Part shown: piece after piece, positions 28,030 to 36,907 of the stretch
How the letters are laid out: each line of letters starts with the position of its first letter
Position numbering within the stretch: position 1 is the stretch's first letter
Source: Bacteroidota bacterium
Lineage (GTDB): Bacteria; Bacteroidota; Rhodothermia; Rhodothermales; Bin80
Length of the DNA: 64,000 nt
NCBI GenBank assembly: GCA_028873925.1
Contig: JAPPNA010000162.1
Location: 1 to 64,000, forward strand
Direction: 5' to 3'
Notes under the pieces: model-generated
What the model was told of the DNA's origin: nothing
The model's database searches: none
Seen by the model: the letters and a program-made list of their open reading frames with translations, nothing else
Position numbers and translations under genes: made by a program

Positions 28030-28578
28030 GCGGCCTCTATTCATCGTCTCTCCCAATCCCGATTTCAATCTGACATTCATCGCCCATCGTATTAGGTGCT
28101 TGATGGGGTTCAAAAGAAAACGATTCATCACGAATTGTGATTGGTTGGCGCATCGCCCACGCCACGCGATCGACTTCACGCAATGAGATTACAGGCCAAA
28201 TGATCCATCCAGTCAAGTCAGCCCACTTGGTGCAAGTCACACGGGGAAACAACATGCAGCGTAGCACGGCATGGCGCAGCAGGATGGTTCAAGCGGATGT
28301 ACAGCCCGGGTAACCGGTATACCCACCCCCTATTTGGTCCATTTTACCCGGATCAGTGCCTCGCACTGATCCGGATACGTACTTGATCCGAATGGATCGG
28401 GTGCTCCGGCATGAATTTGGTATTTTTCCTGCTCACAGAGATAGGACCTTGATGTGATGGGAGGTTTGCAGACTGGGGCGCATCCGGCAATACTGGGCAG
28501 CGCCGCGCCTCAACACTTCAATGCGATCGGCGTATCAGCGTCTGACCCGCAGGATGAATAGGGCAGGGAGGTGAATGC
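28030..28578. other. Gap ahead of the 472-residue unknown gene
   Basis: About 550 bases with no gene found. The 3' end carries the strong ribosome binding site of the next gene. The minus strand side would hold the lost promoter of the decayed propeller gene. The stretch is richer in A and T near 28395-28440 than the coding flanks, where a promoter for the next gene could lie, but no box stands out. Confidence 0.4.
28566..28574 (+). promoter_or_regulatory. Strong Shine-Dalgarno site
   Basis: GGGAGGTGA is almost the full complement of the 16S rRNA tail and stands four bases before the ATG at 28579. Most genes in the window have no clear site of this kind, so it stands out. Confidence 0.75.
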
Positions 28579-29997
28579 ATGAATTATCAGTCTGACCCGA
28601 AGACGGAGCGTGCCAAGCTGTTTCAGCATGCGCTGTTTGAGTCACTTGAGAAATCCTTGAAGGCTCACGAAACCCAGCAGTCCAGATTGGAAGGCTCGGT
28701 CAAAATAAAAGAAAAAGACCTCAAGTCAATTCAATGCCGGATGGAATATCTGGCTCACGCATATAAGCCGGATGAGCCCGACCTGGAGGTTGTATCCGTC
28801 TTCACGCGGCTGCAGGCAGCGGACCGACATGTACGGAGTACCCCCGCCGCGTCAAAGGATACGGATGATGACTGGGTTTTCTGTTCGGGTCATCTGGCTC
28901 CATACCTGGATGGCTGGGGCGTACAGGCCGATGAGGCTCCTCTGCTACAGCTGCTGCCATCCAGACTCACCGACGAACTCAAAGAGAACTTTGCACGCTA
29001 TCATCTTGCCGCTCCATGGACGAAGTGGGATTATGGTGCCGTGGCTGTTGCCGTGCTGGTCGCCTCGCTCTCAGACTATTTTCTCAATGTGGCTCCACCG
29101 GGCAGTTTCCGAGGCGAACGTCGCTCCAGAACAGCCATCTCCAGTTGGCTGAAAGCACAGGCCAGTCCGCTGGCACATCATCACAGCCTAAGCCCCATAC
29201 CCCAAAACGCTTTCCAACAATGGGTCCAAAAAGTACACCTGCTGGCCCGGCACTGGTCGCCGACGGCATTCGATGTGCTTGACCCTAACGAGGCCCTGAC
29301 CGACAACCTCAGAGCCGCGCTCCGTCTGACATCCGATCCGGTATTGGGTCTGGTGGTGAGCCTGGTAGATGTCGCGTCCGGCAGATTTGTTTTCCGCACC
29401 TGGAATGGAACATGGACTGAGATAAACCGGCTGCCCGGCCAGACATCCACGCTAAACATCCCCGAGGCCATTCTGAAACTGATTCTGTACGGGCTGGCGG
29501 ATGTGCTCGCGCCGAAGGGCCTACCTGTCGTGTACAACGGACTCCCCCATCTGCTGGGATTTGCCTCGTCACCCGAGGAATATCCTGATCCCGGATCCAT
29601 GCCGCTTAAGGAGGTGACCGCACACATGACCGATTATGGCTACAGACTGGTCGATTTTACGCGGCAGCCCTTCCATTCCGCCATAGTTGAGCTCCTTCTG
29701 GCTGCCTATCATGCCGCCCAGGCCATCAGAGGAATCGGCAGTACCGGAGGGAATGCCGAGTACGAATGGTTGAAGAGAGAACAGATGCGGCAACTTGCCC
29801 TTACCATGATGTCGTCGGCCAGTGTCGTCGGAAGCGGGCTGTACGGCTGGAATCCGTTGAATCCCAATCCGGATGACTTCGCCGCTCTGTCCACGAGGAT
29901 GATGACGGTGATGGGATCGGTGAATGAGCGGAATAAAAAGGTGAATAAAGGTCTGATCCAAGGCTGGAAGGATGTTGAGACCGACCTGTTCTTCTAA
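28579..29997 (+). CDS. Unrecognised 472-residue protein, possibly membrane-associated
   Basis: I do not recognise this protein. An N-terminal charged helix (about residues 10-60, KSLKAHETQQSRLEGSVKIK) may form a coiled coil. A hydrophobic segment follows WTKWDYGAVAVAVLVASL (about 147-165). The middle has DPVLGLVVSLVDVASGRF, then LILYGLADVLAPKGLPVV and a helical stretch IVELLLAAYHAAQAIRGI, and near the end LALTMMSSASVVGSGLYGW. I have a vague memory of similar unnamed proteins with a WDY transmembrane start and a DPxLG motif, but cannot name a family. Its stop overlaps the convergent SMP-30 gene by four bases. Position beside decayed defence genes and the strong binding site suggest an accessory gene. 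Confidence 0.7.
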   Translation: MNYQSDPKTERAKLFQHALFESLEKSLKAHETQQSRLEGSVKIKEKDLKSIQCRMEYLAHAYKPDEPDLEVVSVFTRLQAADRHVRSTPAASKDTDDDWVFCSGHLAPYLDGWGVQADEAPLLQLLPSRLTDELKENFARYHLAAPWTKWDYGAVAVAVLVASLSDYFLNVAPPGSFRGERRSRTAISSWLKAQASPLAHHHSLSPIPQNAFQQWVQKVHLLARHWSPTAFDVLDPNEALTDNLRAALRLTSDPVLGLVVSLVDVASGRFVFRTWNGTWTEINRLPGQTSTLNIPEAILKLILYGLADVLAPKGLPVVYNGLPHLLGFASSPEEYPDPGSMPLKEVTAHMTDYGYRLVDFTRQPFHSAIVELLLAAYHAAQAIRGIGSTGGNAEYEWLKREQMRQLALTMMSSASVVGSGLYGWNPLNPNPDDFAALSTRMMTVMGSVNERNKKVNKGLIQGWKDVETDLFF

Positions 29998-31016
29998 GAT
30001 GCCCCCGCTGTAGACAGCCGTACACGCATTAGGTACATGTCGGCGGTGATGTACAGCACGCTGCCATCGTTGCCAAACGCACAGTTGGATGTGGCCTGTC
30101 CGGTCATAAGCGTACCCAGATGCCGCCCCACCGGGGTGAGCACCAAAACGCCCCCGGGACCGGTGGCAAACAGGATACCCGCCGGGCTCACCTTCAACCC
30201 GTCCGGCAGCCCGCTGCGCCCGGCAGCCACCAGGTGAGAGGCATCAAAGAGTACGCGCCCACTGCCCAGCGTGCCATCTTCCAACACATCAAAGGCCATC
30301 CATACCGGATGGTCGGGGTCGGAATTCGCCACATACAAAGTAGACTCATCCGGAGAAAACGCAATACCGTTCGGACGGGACATGCCGGACTCCAAGAGCT
30401 TCACCGTTCCGTCCGGGGCCAGCCGGTATACCCCCTGAAAGTCAAGCTCCTTCAGCGGATCGGCCATATTCATCTCCAATCCGTAGGGCGGATCGGTGAA
30501 ATACAACGCGCCGCTGGAGTGATATACCAGGTCGTTCGGGCTGTTGAAACGCTTCCCGTCGTAGCGGTCCGCGAGAGTTCCATATTCGGGCAGCGGGCTG
30601 CCGAACACCGGTTGTGTCAGTCGCGCAATGCGCCGATCACCATGCTGCGCCAGTACCAGATGCCCCTGGTGATCCAGCGTCAGACCGTTGGATCCAACCT
30701 CGCCGCCCCGTACAGCAGTGCCCGTATAGCCGGAAGGCTCCAGAAAGACCTCCGATCCCCCATCTTCCCGCCATCGGTAGATGCGATTGGGCGGAATGTC
30801 TGAGAAAATCAGGAAGTCTCCGTCAGGAATCCAGAGCGGCCCCTCGGTCCATTGATGACCCTCTGAAAGGATCTCCAGGCGGGCATCAGCAGGCACCAGT
30901 GCGCGCAGGGCCTCATCCAGCACTTCAATAGATCCGGTCATAGGGTAGGGCGGGTCCGGCATCTGACACATGGTCAGGCTAATCAGAAGCAGGGGGCTCC
31001 AGCGGCAGCATATCAT
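29994..31016 (-). CDS. SMP-30/gluconolactonase family protein, exported
   Basis: A 340-residue six-bladed propeller of the SMP-30/gluconolactonase type, which opens sugar lactones. It begins with a hydrophobic export or lipoprotein-like signal (LLLISLTMCQ). Motifs are EGHQWTEGPLWIPDGDFLIF with the metal-ligand Glu, FNSPNDLVYHSSGALYFTDP with the Asn and Asp pair, and SRPNGIAFSPDESTLYVANS with the second Asn. Lactones made by the neighbouring quinoprotein dehydrogenase would be a logical substrate. It is the last gene of a six-gene minus-strand run and lies seven bases after the cytochrome gene. Confidence 0.9.
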   Translation of the reverse strand: MICCRWSPLLLISLTMCQMPDPPYPMTGSIEVLDEALRALVPADARLEILSEGHQWTEGPLWIPDGDFLIFSDIPPNRIYRWREDGGSEVFLEPSGYTGTAVRGGEVGSNGLTLDHQGHLVLAQHGDRRIARLTQPVFGSPLPEYGTLADRYDGKRFNSPNDLVYHSSGALYFTDPPYGLEMNMADPLKELDFQGVYRLAPDGTVKLLESGMSRPNGIAFSPDESTLYVANSDPDHPVWMAFDVLEDGTLGSGRVLFDASHLVAAGRSGLPDGLKVSPAGILFATGPGGVLVLTPVGRHLGTLMTGQATSNCAFGNDGSVLYITADMYLMRVRLSTAGAS

Positions 31017-31022
31017 GGCTAG

Positions 31023-31631
31023 TTATGAGTCTGTGGAGTCCGCGGGCGCTACCAGGAATCCGAAGGCACCGGGGATGCCCTGATTGGTCTCATCCATGAG
31101 CTCGTCCGCTGTCCAGGGGGTCGTACGGTCCGCCGTGGCTTCGCGAACCAGCCTGACTTCCTCAGCCATTACCGGAGAGGCATCGTTTTCCCAAGCACTG
31201 CGCATATAGGTCAGCAGGGCCGCTACCTCTTGGTCATTTAGGTATCCTCCCCAGGGTGGCATCGCACCGCTGTACGTCACATTGCCGACCTTCATCGGTC
31301 CCATGATTCCGCCCAGCACAATGCGGATGAGCCGCCCTTTGTCTCCGGTGACCCACTCAGTGTCATTTACAGGAGGAAACACCCCCGGAATGCCGTTACC
31401 ATCCACCTGGTGGCAGGACATGCAACGGGACAGGTACAATGCCTCCCCTTCGTCGGCCAATCCGGGCGGACCTTCCGCCCCCAGGAGCCACGCCGTAGCC
31501 AGCACAAGAGCACAGACAATCAACAGCCCCACCGGCCCGGTAAGGGAAGCCGGATGCCCAGCCCCGCAGCAGCAGTGGCTTGTACGCGAATCGGCTGCAT
31601 CCAGCCGGCCTTCGTTCTGGCAGCAGTTCAT
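31023..31631 (-). CDS. Membrane-anchored cytochrome c
   Basis: A 202-residue protein with one transmembrane anchor (LLIVCALVLATAWLLGA, about 34-50) and a single class I cytochrome c domain: heme site CMSCH near residue 70 and the Met ligand in GAMPPWGGYLNDQEV. The short cysteine-rich N terminus (MNCCQ and CCCGAG) is unusual and might bind metal or be palmitoyl-like modified; I cannot tell. It is two bases from the ThuA/dehydrogenase fusion gene, so it probably takes electrons from that enzyme. Confidence 0.88.
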   Translation of the reverse strand: MNCCQNEGRLDAADSRTSHCCCGAGHPASLTGPVGLLIVCALVLATAWLLGAEGPPGLADEGEALYLSRCMSCHQVDGNGIPGVFPPVNDTEWVTGDKGRLIRIVLGGIMGPMKVGNVTYSGAMPPWGGYLNDQEVAALLTYMRSAWENDASPVMAEEVRLVREATADRTTPWTADELMDETNQGIPGAFGFLVAPADSTDS

Positions 31632-31633
31632 GG

Positions 31634-34600
31634 TTATTGATCCCTGATCCAGCGGTAGCGTGTCACTCTGGCATTCGGGCCGGGGTCCCAGAATCCGTCG
31701 AACTCGGCGACATACAGGCTGCCATCCGGTGCCAGCTCCATCGAAATCGGTGCGGTTCGCCTAAGCTGGTCGAACGTTCGGATGTCCGTCAGACGCAGCG
31801 CTGGCAGGGTAATCGCGGGCGGATCCATACGCACATCGGCATCCCGGTCGCTGACGAAGGTGCCCTCTGTCAGCCTGCCGTATTTGATCCACCGACGCGC
31901 CCAGTCATAGACAAAGACCGTGTTCTGGAGCTGCGGGAAAGCGTACGGCCCCTCACTGCGATACACCGGACCAATTGTGGCTGACCGACCCCCATGCTCG
32001 TACGTGTAGTCCCAGAATGGAGGGACAAAGTCGGGTATCATTTCCGGTGTCCATTCATTGTAGAACAGCCGCCCGAGTGTTCGGGGCCAGCCGAAATTCT
32101 CACCACCCCGGGCCGCAACATTGTATTCGTCATAGTCAAAAGAAGCATCCGGGCCGACCACCCCGATGTAAAGGGCTCCGCTTTGATCGTCCACCTTGAA
32201 ACGGTAGGGATTGCGCAGGCCGTACGCATAAATCTCCCAGCGTACGCCCGGCGTGCCGAAAAAGGGATTGTCTTTCGGAATGGATCCGTCACGGTGAATA
32301 CGGAGAATTTTGCCGCGCAGATCCTGGAGATTCTGGGCCGACCGTTCCGAATCCACCAGACGTGACCAGTGGTAGTCCTTCAACCTGTGGGTCTGCATGA
32401 AGGTGTCCAGCTGCTCCTGAGACAGCTTCCATCCGGGGCGGACCTCGGACATGCCGGTATCTCCGGTGGACAGAAACAGGGTGGAATCCAAGCCCCATTC
32501 CAGATCGCCGCCCTGGTGGCAGCACTGAGGCTCGGTCGGTACCCGCAGCAGCACATGCTCGCTGCCCAAATCAAGCGCGCCATCACGATACGTGAAACGG
32601 GACAGCGTATTGATGAAGGTGTGCGGCTCCGCGTAGTACAGATAGATGTACGGTGCTCCCGCGTAAAACTCAGGATCCACCTCAATGCCGTACAGCCCGT
32701 GCTCCACATTGGTGGGGTCCGTAACGGGAAGTGCCGCAATCTGCGTGACCGCGCCGGATTCGGCATCGTAATGATGAACTTTGCCGCGCAACTCCGCAAT
32801 CCATACATTGCCCCGATCATCTACGGCAATGTCGTCCGGCCAAACATCGTCGGCGATTACCTCCTTTTCGCGATATCCGCCGAAACTCGCCTCGATCCGA
32901 CCGGCCGCCATGCGCAGCCCCTGCACCACATGCTCAACAAAGGCGGGAGTCTTCCAGACTTCTGCAAAATGACCGAGCTTGGTTACAAATACGCGGCCAC
33001 CGTTATGCCAGCGAATCCATGAAATCGGATAGTCATTGCGCTCATTGCCGGTGGTGGCCTCCTGCAGCTCCACAGATTTCGTGTCCAGGGACATGAGGAC
33101 CCGCGCGTTCCAGCGCGGATTCTCATCCAGCACATAGATCTCGTCGTGAATGCGGAAGTCATCCCCAAAGTGCCGCGTGGCCGGGCTGTCCTTATCTTCA
33201 ATCAGGATGCGCACTTCCTGCGTCCACGGATGGCTGACAAACAGTCCACCGCCTACCGCCTCCCGATATTCATCCCAGTTATAGAAGGCATCCAGCCCTG
33301 CATGGGCGACCGCCAGTCCCTTGCCATCCTCAAGAAAGTCCCGAACGGCCTGCATCTGCTCTTCACTGATGACGGGGCCTTCATGTCGGTTGATCGTGGC
33401 GGATTCCTCGCGAGCCTCAAACGACATCGTGACCCCGCTGCCGGTGATCGTGCCCGACCAAGTCGCAGCATCCATCGTACCCGCCGCATGAAAAACACCG
33501 TACGTACCGGTATCAAACATGAAGGTCACCTCGGTACTGTCGTACACCAGATCGGTAACCGACACGGTTCCCTCAGGAAACGCAATCATACTCGCTTCCC
33601 CATCCAGCCTGAGCCGTGCCTGAACAATGCCCTGAGGTCCGTCCAGCTCCAGTGCATAGGTCCTGGCAGGTGGAGCACTTGGTCCGCCTGCAACAGGTAC
33701 CTCATTGCCTGCCAGCCGGAGCATTCCGGACAGAGAATCACCGGCAATCCCCAATTCGGCGCGGGCCATCCCCATACCGCCGGTATCCCAGACCAGAATC
33801 AGTGAGTCCGCGGAATGCTGTATCCGTTCAAAGACGGCCGGTGTGGGAAACACACTGAACCGAATGGACCCGATAAGTGAATCGGTCTCTTCACTGAGTG
33901 CAATGGTACCGGTAATGGCATTATCTGGGATAAGCAGCGCTAGGTCGTAATTGGCGAACGTCCCCCAGGGTTCCTCTGCCACTTCCGGCTCGGGTACTCC
34001 TTCCGGTCGAGGTGCCCGCAGTGTTGAATTCGCCAGAAAGAGCACATCGTAATCGGCCAGCACATCAGCGCGCAGCCGGGATAAGTCCTCGGTAGTATCC
34101 ACGCGCAGTTCAGTCGTTTCGCTGAGCGCCAGCATGACTTCCTTCTGAGCCTCAATGGCGGGCCCGTGGCGGAAGCCGTGCGTTGTGGTTACCATCAGCA
34201 CATTGACCGGATCTCTGAGGCCATCGGTGGCCAGCTGTTGTGCAATCAACTCCGCGTCAGTGGGTGCACGCGTGTGCGCAGGGGCCTCCAGGAGGCCGTG
34301 CCCAACACTCTGCTGCCCGATGCGGCCCGTCAGGGGCCGGTCGCCCGCAAACTCATTAACCTGAACCTCAACCTGATCAGCGGTGGCACCGCTATGCTGG
34401 ACACTCAGCGGGTGGGGGCCCAAGGCGGACGGGGCGCATAGGCGCGCGGAAGGGTGTTTTGGATCGTGCGAAGATCGGATCGCATTGCTGCCATCACGGG
34501 TCACCCCAGGCTTTTCCCTTACGAAGTTACTGCGGGCGGCGGCCCAGCCTTCCGCACACACCGGCCTGCAGTCATCAGGATGCTTCGCTGTACTATTAAG

Positions 34601-34741
34601 TGGGGAGTGGCCCGCGAGCGAGCCAATGCTACGGATTGCGATATGGCCGGACAAGGCCGTGCAAGCGTCTGCTGCAGGCTGGGCTTGAGAGGATCCGGCC
34701 AAAAGAGCCAACAGCCCCCAGGCGGCAAAACGTATGTTCAT
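31634..34741 (-). CDS. ThuA domain + sorbosone-dehydrogenase-type quinoprotein fusion
   Basis: A 1035-residue exported protein (signal peptide residues 1-20, AGSSQAQ). Residues about 25-150 are unassigned. A ThuA (glutamine-amidotransferase-like) domain begins at about 179 (VLMVTTTHGFRHGP), is interrupted at about 264-447 by two beta-rich repeats of about 90 residues, and resumes at about 455 (ISEEQMQAVRDFLEDGKGLA, then HAGLDAFYNW). From about 625 a PQQ-type glucose/sorbosone dehydrogenase propeller follows: DDIAVDDRGNVWIAEL, HGLYGIEVDPEF, RGKILRIHRDGSIP, YGLRNPYRFKVD. Sugar oxidation in the periplasm with the adjacent cytochrome as acceptor is the likely role. The ATG overlaps the preceding gene's stop by four bases. 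Confidence 0.85.
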   Translation of the reverse strand: MNIRFAAWGLLALLAGSSQAQPAADACTALSGHIAIRSIGSLAGHSPLNSTAKHPDDCRPVCAEGWAAARSNFVREKPGVTRDGSNAIRSSHDPKHPSARLCAPSALGPHPLSVQHSGATADQVEVQVNEFAGDRPLTGRIGQQSVGHGLLEAPAHTRAPTDAELIAQQLATDGLRDPVNVLMVTTTHGFRHGPAIEAQKEVMLALSETTELRVDTTEDLSRLRADVLADYDVLFLANSTLRAPRPEGVPEPEVAEEPWGTFANYDLALLIPDNAITGTIALSEETDSLIGSIRFSVFPTPAVFERIQHSADSLILVWDTGGMGMARAELGIAGDSLSGMLRLAGNEVPVAGGPSAPPARTYALELDGPQGIVQARLRLDGEASMIAFPEGTVSVTDLVYDSTEVTFMFDTGTYGVFHAAGTMDAATWSGTITGSGVTMSFEAREESATINRHEGPVISEEQMQAVRDFLEDGKGLAVAHAGLDAFYNWDEYREAVGGGLFVSHPWTQEVRILIEDKDSPATRHFGDDFRIHDEIYVLDENPRWNARVLMSLDTKSVELQEATTGNERNDYPISWIRWHNGGRVFVTKLGHFAEVWKTPAFVEHVVQGLRMAAGRIEASFGGYREKEVIADDVWPDDIAVDDRGNVWIAELRGKVHHYDAESGAVTQIAALPVTDPTNVEHGLYGIEVDPEFYAGAPYIYLYYAEPHTFINTLSRFTYRDGALDLGSEHVLLRVPTEPQCCHQGGDLEWGLDSTLFLSTGDTGMSEVRPGWKLSQEQLDTFMQTHRLKDYHWSRLVDSERSAQNLQDLRGKILRIHRDGSIPKDNPFFGTPGVRWEIYAYGLRNPYRFKVDDQSGALYIGVVGPDASFDYDEYNVAARGGENFGWPRTLGRLFYNEWTPEMIPDFVPPFWDYTYEHGGRSATIGPVYRSEGPYAFPQLQNTVFVYDWARRWIKYGRLTEGTFVSDRDADVRMDPPAITLPALRLTDIRTFDQLRRTAPISMELAPDGSLYVAEFDGFWDPGPNARVTRYRWIRDQ

Positions 34742-35526
34742 TCGATCAGTCCACCATAGCGGGCGTGTTCAAGGGCCGTGTCCAGACCACCCTCCATCAT
34801 GACCGGGGCCACCGTTCCATCGCCATCTTCATCCATGCCGGCGCGGCAGCGCTCAATCAGGGCGGTCATGGCCTGCGCGTGCGATTGTGCCAGACCCACA
34901 TTCGCCCCGTAGTTGGTCTTGATCAGGTTGGTCGCCTGCGCGAACACCTCATTGAGCCAGCCCGTGTCAGCGGTGGTGTTCCAAAATCGGCTGGGAGCAT
35001 CCCATACATGCGTCAGGTCAATCCGCGGTTGGCGCTCGCCCTTGGTAACGCCATCATCAAGGCGCATCCAGCCGATCACATTGCTGAGCGACACAATCAC
35101 ATGCTCCATATGCGGTTCATCGGACCGCTCAAGCATCAGAGCCACCGCAGCGCGCCCGCGTCCCATGATGCCAAGTAGGGCCGGATTATCAATGACGGGG
35201 GGCAGATTGCCATGCCTGGCGACGTGATTCTCGTCAAATTCCTCCCCGGTAGTCTGCCAGCGCGTCTTCCATCCATGCATCTGGGCCGCACCGCCGGACG
35301 CGCCTAACAGACCGGAGGACTGCCCCCACACCATCGCAAATACCGCGTCGGCATGCTGCTTAATCAATTCAACCGTATTGGCGGTTTCTGCGGCCTTACT
35401 CTCGCGATAGGCATCTGCGAGCAGCTGATCGATAGACAGGAGATGCCCGCCAATGGCAGTTTCCTGCCCATGGGCGGCCTGGGGCACCCCCAGCATGAGA
35501 GCCAACAGCAGGGCAGACGTTCGCAT
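34738..35526 (-). CDS. Secreted protein of unknown function
   Basis: A 262-residue exported protein with a clear signal peptide (LLLALMLGVPQAAHGQ). The mature part is mostly helical: IDQLLADAYRESKAAETANT, VELIKQHADAVFAMVWG, ALLGIMGRGRAAVALMLERS and VIVSLSNVIGWMRLDDG. There is no cysteine pair for heme and no motif I know. It is translationally coupled to the ThuA/dehydrogenase gene and two bases from a creatininase gene, so it likely serves the same secreted pathway, perhaps as a regulator or carrier. It is listed as hypothetical with conserved context. Confidence 0.75.
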   Translation of the reverse strand: MRTSALLLALMLGVPQAAHGQETAIGGHLLSIDQLLADAYRESKAAETANTVELIKQHADAVFAMVWGQSSGLLGASGGAAQMHGWKTRWQTTGEEFDENHVARHGNLPPVIDNPALLGIMGRGRAAVALMLERSDEPHMEHVIVSLSNVIGWMRLDDGVTKGERQPRIDLTHVWDAPSRFWNTTADTGWLNEVFAQATNLIKTNYGANVGLAQSHAQAMTALIERCRAGMDEDGDGTVAPVMMEGGLDTALEHARYGGLIE

Positions 35527-35528
35527 AA

Positions 35529-36287
35529 TCAGGTCAAATACAAATTATCGCACCGGGCCAGTTCTACCATGAATCCGGCAATTTGGTGCGTCAGAGCCTG
35601 CAGAAACCTGCGGCCCTTCTCCGGCGTAGCTGCACTCGGATCACCGACTCCGGTATCACGGGTAACCTGGGACCACTGGCGCTCCGCCCAAGCCCATCCC
35701 TCCTGGAATCCCCGGATGCGAAACGGAACGGCGCGGCCATCGCCGGCCTTCTCCAGCGGCAGCACCAGTTCTGGGGAAATATGCATCATGCAGCTGGTTT
35801 CCAGCTCTCCGGCGTGATCGCCCGGCTCGTCAAAAAATTCCGTGCCGTCCAATACCCTGAACCAGTTGATTTCGCAGAGGAACAGGTCGGGGAAACGGGA
35901 TCCCACCTCCCGGATCATCTGCCTGAAATTATTACCGCCATGTCCGTTCAGGATCACCAGCTTTGTCACACCCTGCCCCGAGAGACAGTGCGCTACATCC
36001 CGGAGCACGGCCATCTGGGTGCTGGGCATCATGTTGATATCCAGCGGAATGTCCAGCTGCCCGGTATTGACACCGAACGGAATCGTCGGCAGCACCATCA
36101 CGCGCGCGCCATCCTCCCATGCAATACGGGCGGATTCTGCCGCAATATGGTCGAGCTGCATATTGTCGGTAGCATAAGGCAGATGCAGGTTGTGGGCTTC
36201 CGTGGCCCCCCAGGGCAGTACGGCCAGTTCCACCTTCAGTGACCGTACCGCGGTCCAGTTGGTTTCCGCCAGGATGTACGGACGCAT
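35529..36287 (-). CDS. Creatininase family amidohydrolase
   Basis: A 252-residue cytoplasmic metal-dependent hydrolase. Metal ligands of the creatininase fold are visible: LPWGATEAHNLHLPYATD (Glu, His, Asp), LVILNGHGGNNF (His) and GDHAGELETSCMM (Glu). Members cut cyclic amides such as creatinine, act in F420 or mycofactocin formation, or remain uncharacterised. The lack of an export signal is odd in a run of secreted proteins. It sits two bases upstream of the secreted unknown. Confidence 0.93.
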   Translation of the reverse strand: MRPYILAETNWTAVRSLKVELAVLPWGATEAHNLHLPYATDNMQLDHIAAESARIAWEDGARVMVLPTIPFGVNTGQLDIPLDINMMPSTQMAVLRDVAHCLSGQGVTKLVILNGHGGNNFRQMIREVGSRFPDLFLCEINWFRVLDGTEFFDEPGDHAGELETSCMMHISPELVLPLEKAGDGRAVPFRIRGFQEGWAWAERQWSQVTRDTGVGDPSAATPEKGRRFLQALTHQIAGFMVELARCDNLYLT

Positions 36288-36293
36288 CGCGCC

Positions 36294-36761
36294 TCAGGGC
36301 GTAACAATCAGTTCCAGATCATATTCATGATCCACAATCCGAATCGGGCCGGAATAGAACGGGATCATGAATCGGCCTTTTCGGTCCTGAGACAATTCGG
36401 TGGTCGTAAAGGTAAGCATGCCCCCGTCTACCGATCCGCGAAAGCTGTAGTCCATCATTACGCGACTGGCGGTGCGGACCCGCTCAATCTCGTAGTGGCG
36501 GACCTTTTCAAAGGAAGCCCCGACATGAAGGGATACGTTGGTGACTTCAAACTCGCGGCGGATGGTAACGGTAGCCGGCGTGGTGCTCTGCTGCACCCCT
36601 TCCACAAAAATCCAGGCACGCTTGGGCAGCGGAGGACCAGGGGCTGCCGTAGTATCGGCGGGTGCCCGCGAAGTAATCCTGACCCCTAGGGGTGTGGTCA
36701 CACAGCCCGCGATCAGAATCAGAACCAGTACGGGCGCAAAGCGGAACATTATGTGCGGCAT
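36294..36761 (-). CDS. Small lipoprotein of unknown function
   Basis: A 155-residue lipoprotein with signal and lipobox LILIAGC (Cys at about 20). The mature part is beta-rich (VTIRREFEVTNVSLHVG, MLTFTTTELSQDRKGRFMI) and ends in VDHEYDLELIVTP. A later ATG (36749, MFRFAPVL) gives a more standard signal. It is the first gene of the minus-strand sugar-oxidation run, seven bases before the creatininase gene. Confidence 0.7.
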   Translation of the reverse strand: MPHIMFRFAPVLVLILIAGCVTTPLGVRITSRAPADTTAAPGPPLPKRAWIFVEGVQQSTTPATVTIRREFEVTNVSLHVGASFEKVRHYEIERVRTASRVMMDYSFRGSVDGGMLTFTTTELSQDRKGRFMIPFYSGPIRIVDHEYDLELIVTP

Positions 36762-36907
36762 TGATCAAAGTATACGGCATTACGCATGATTTGTGCACCG
36801 GTTCGGAGCCGGAAGGCACACCGGGATACGCGGCGGGCCGGGGGCAGATTTGTACCGCTGAAGCCGCTGCAAATCGTAAATTGCGGCTGAGATCATTATG
36901 GGAGTAC

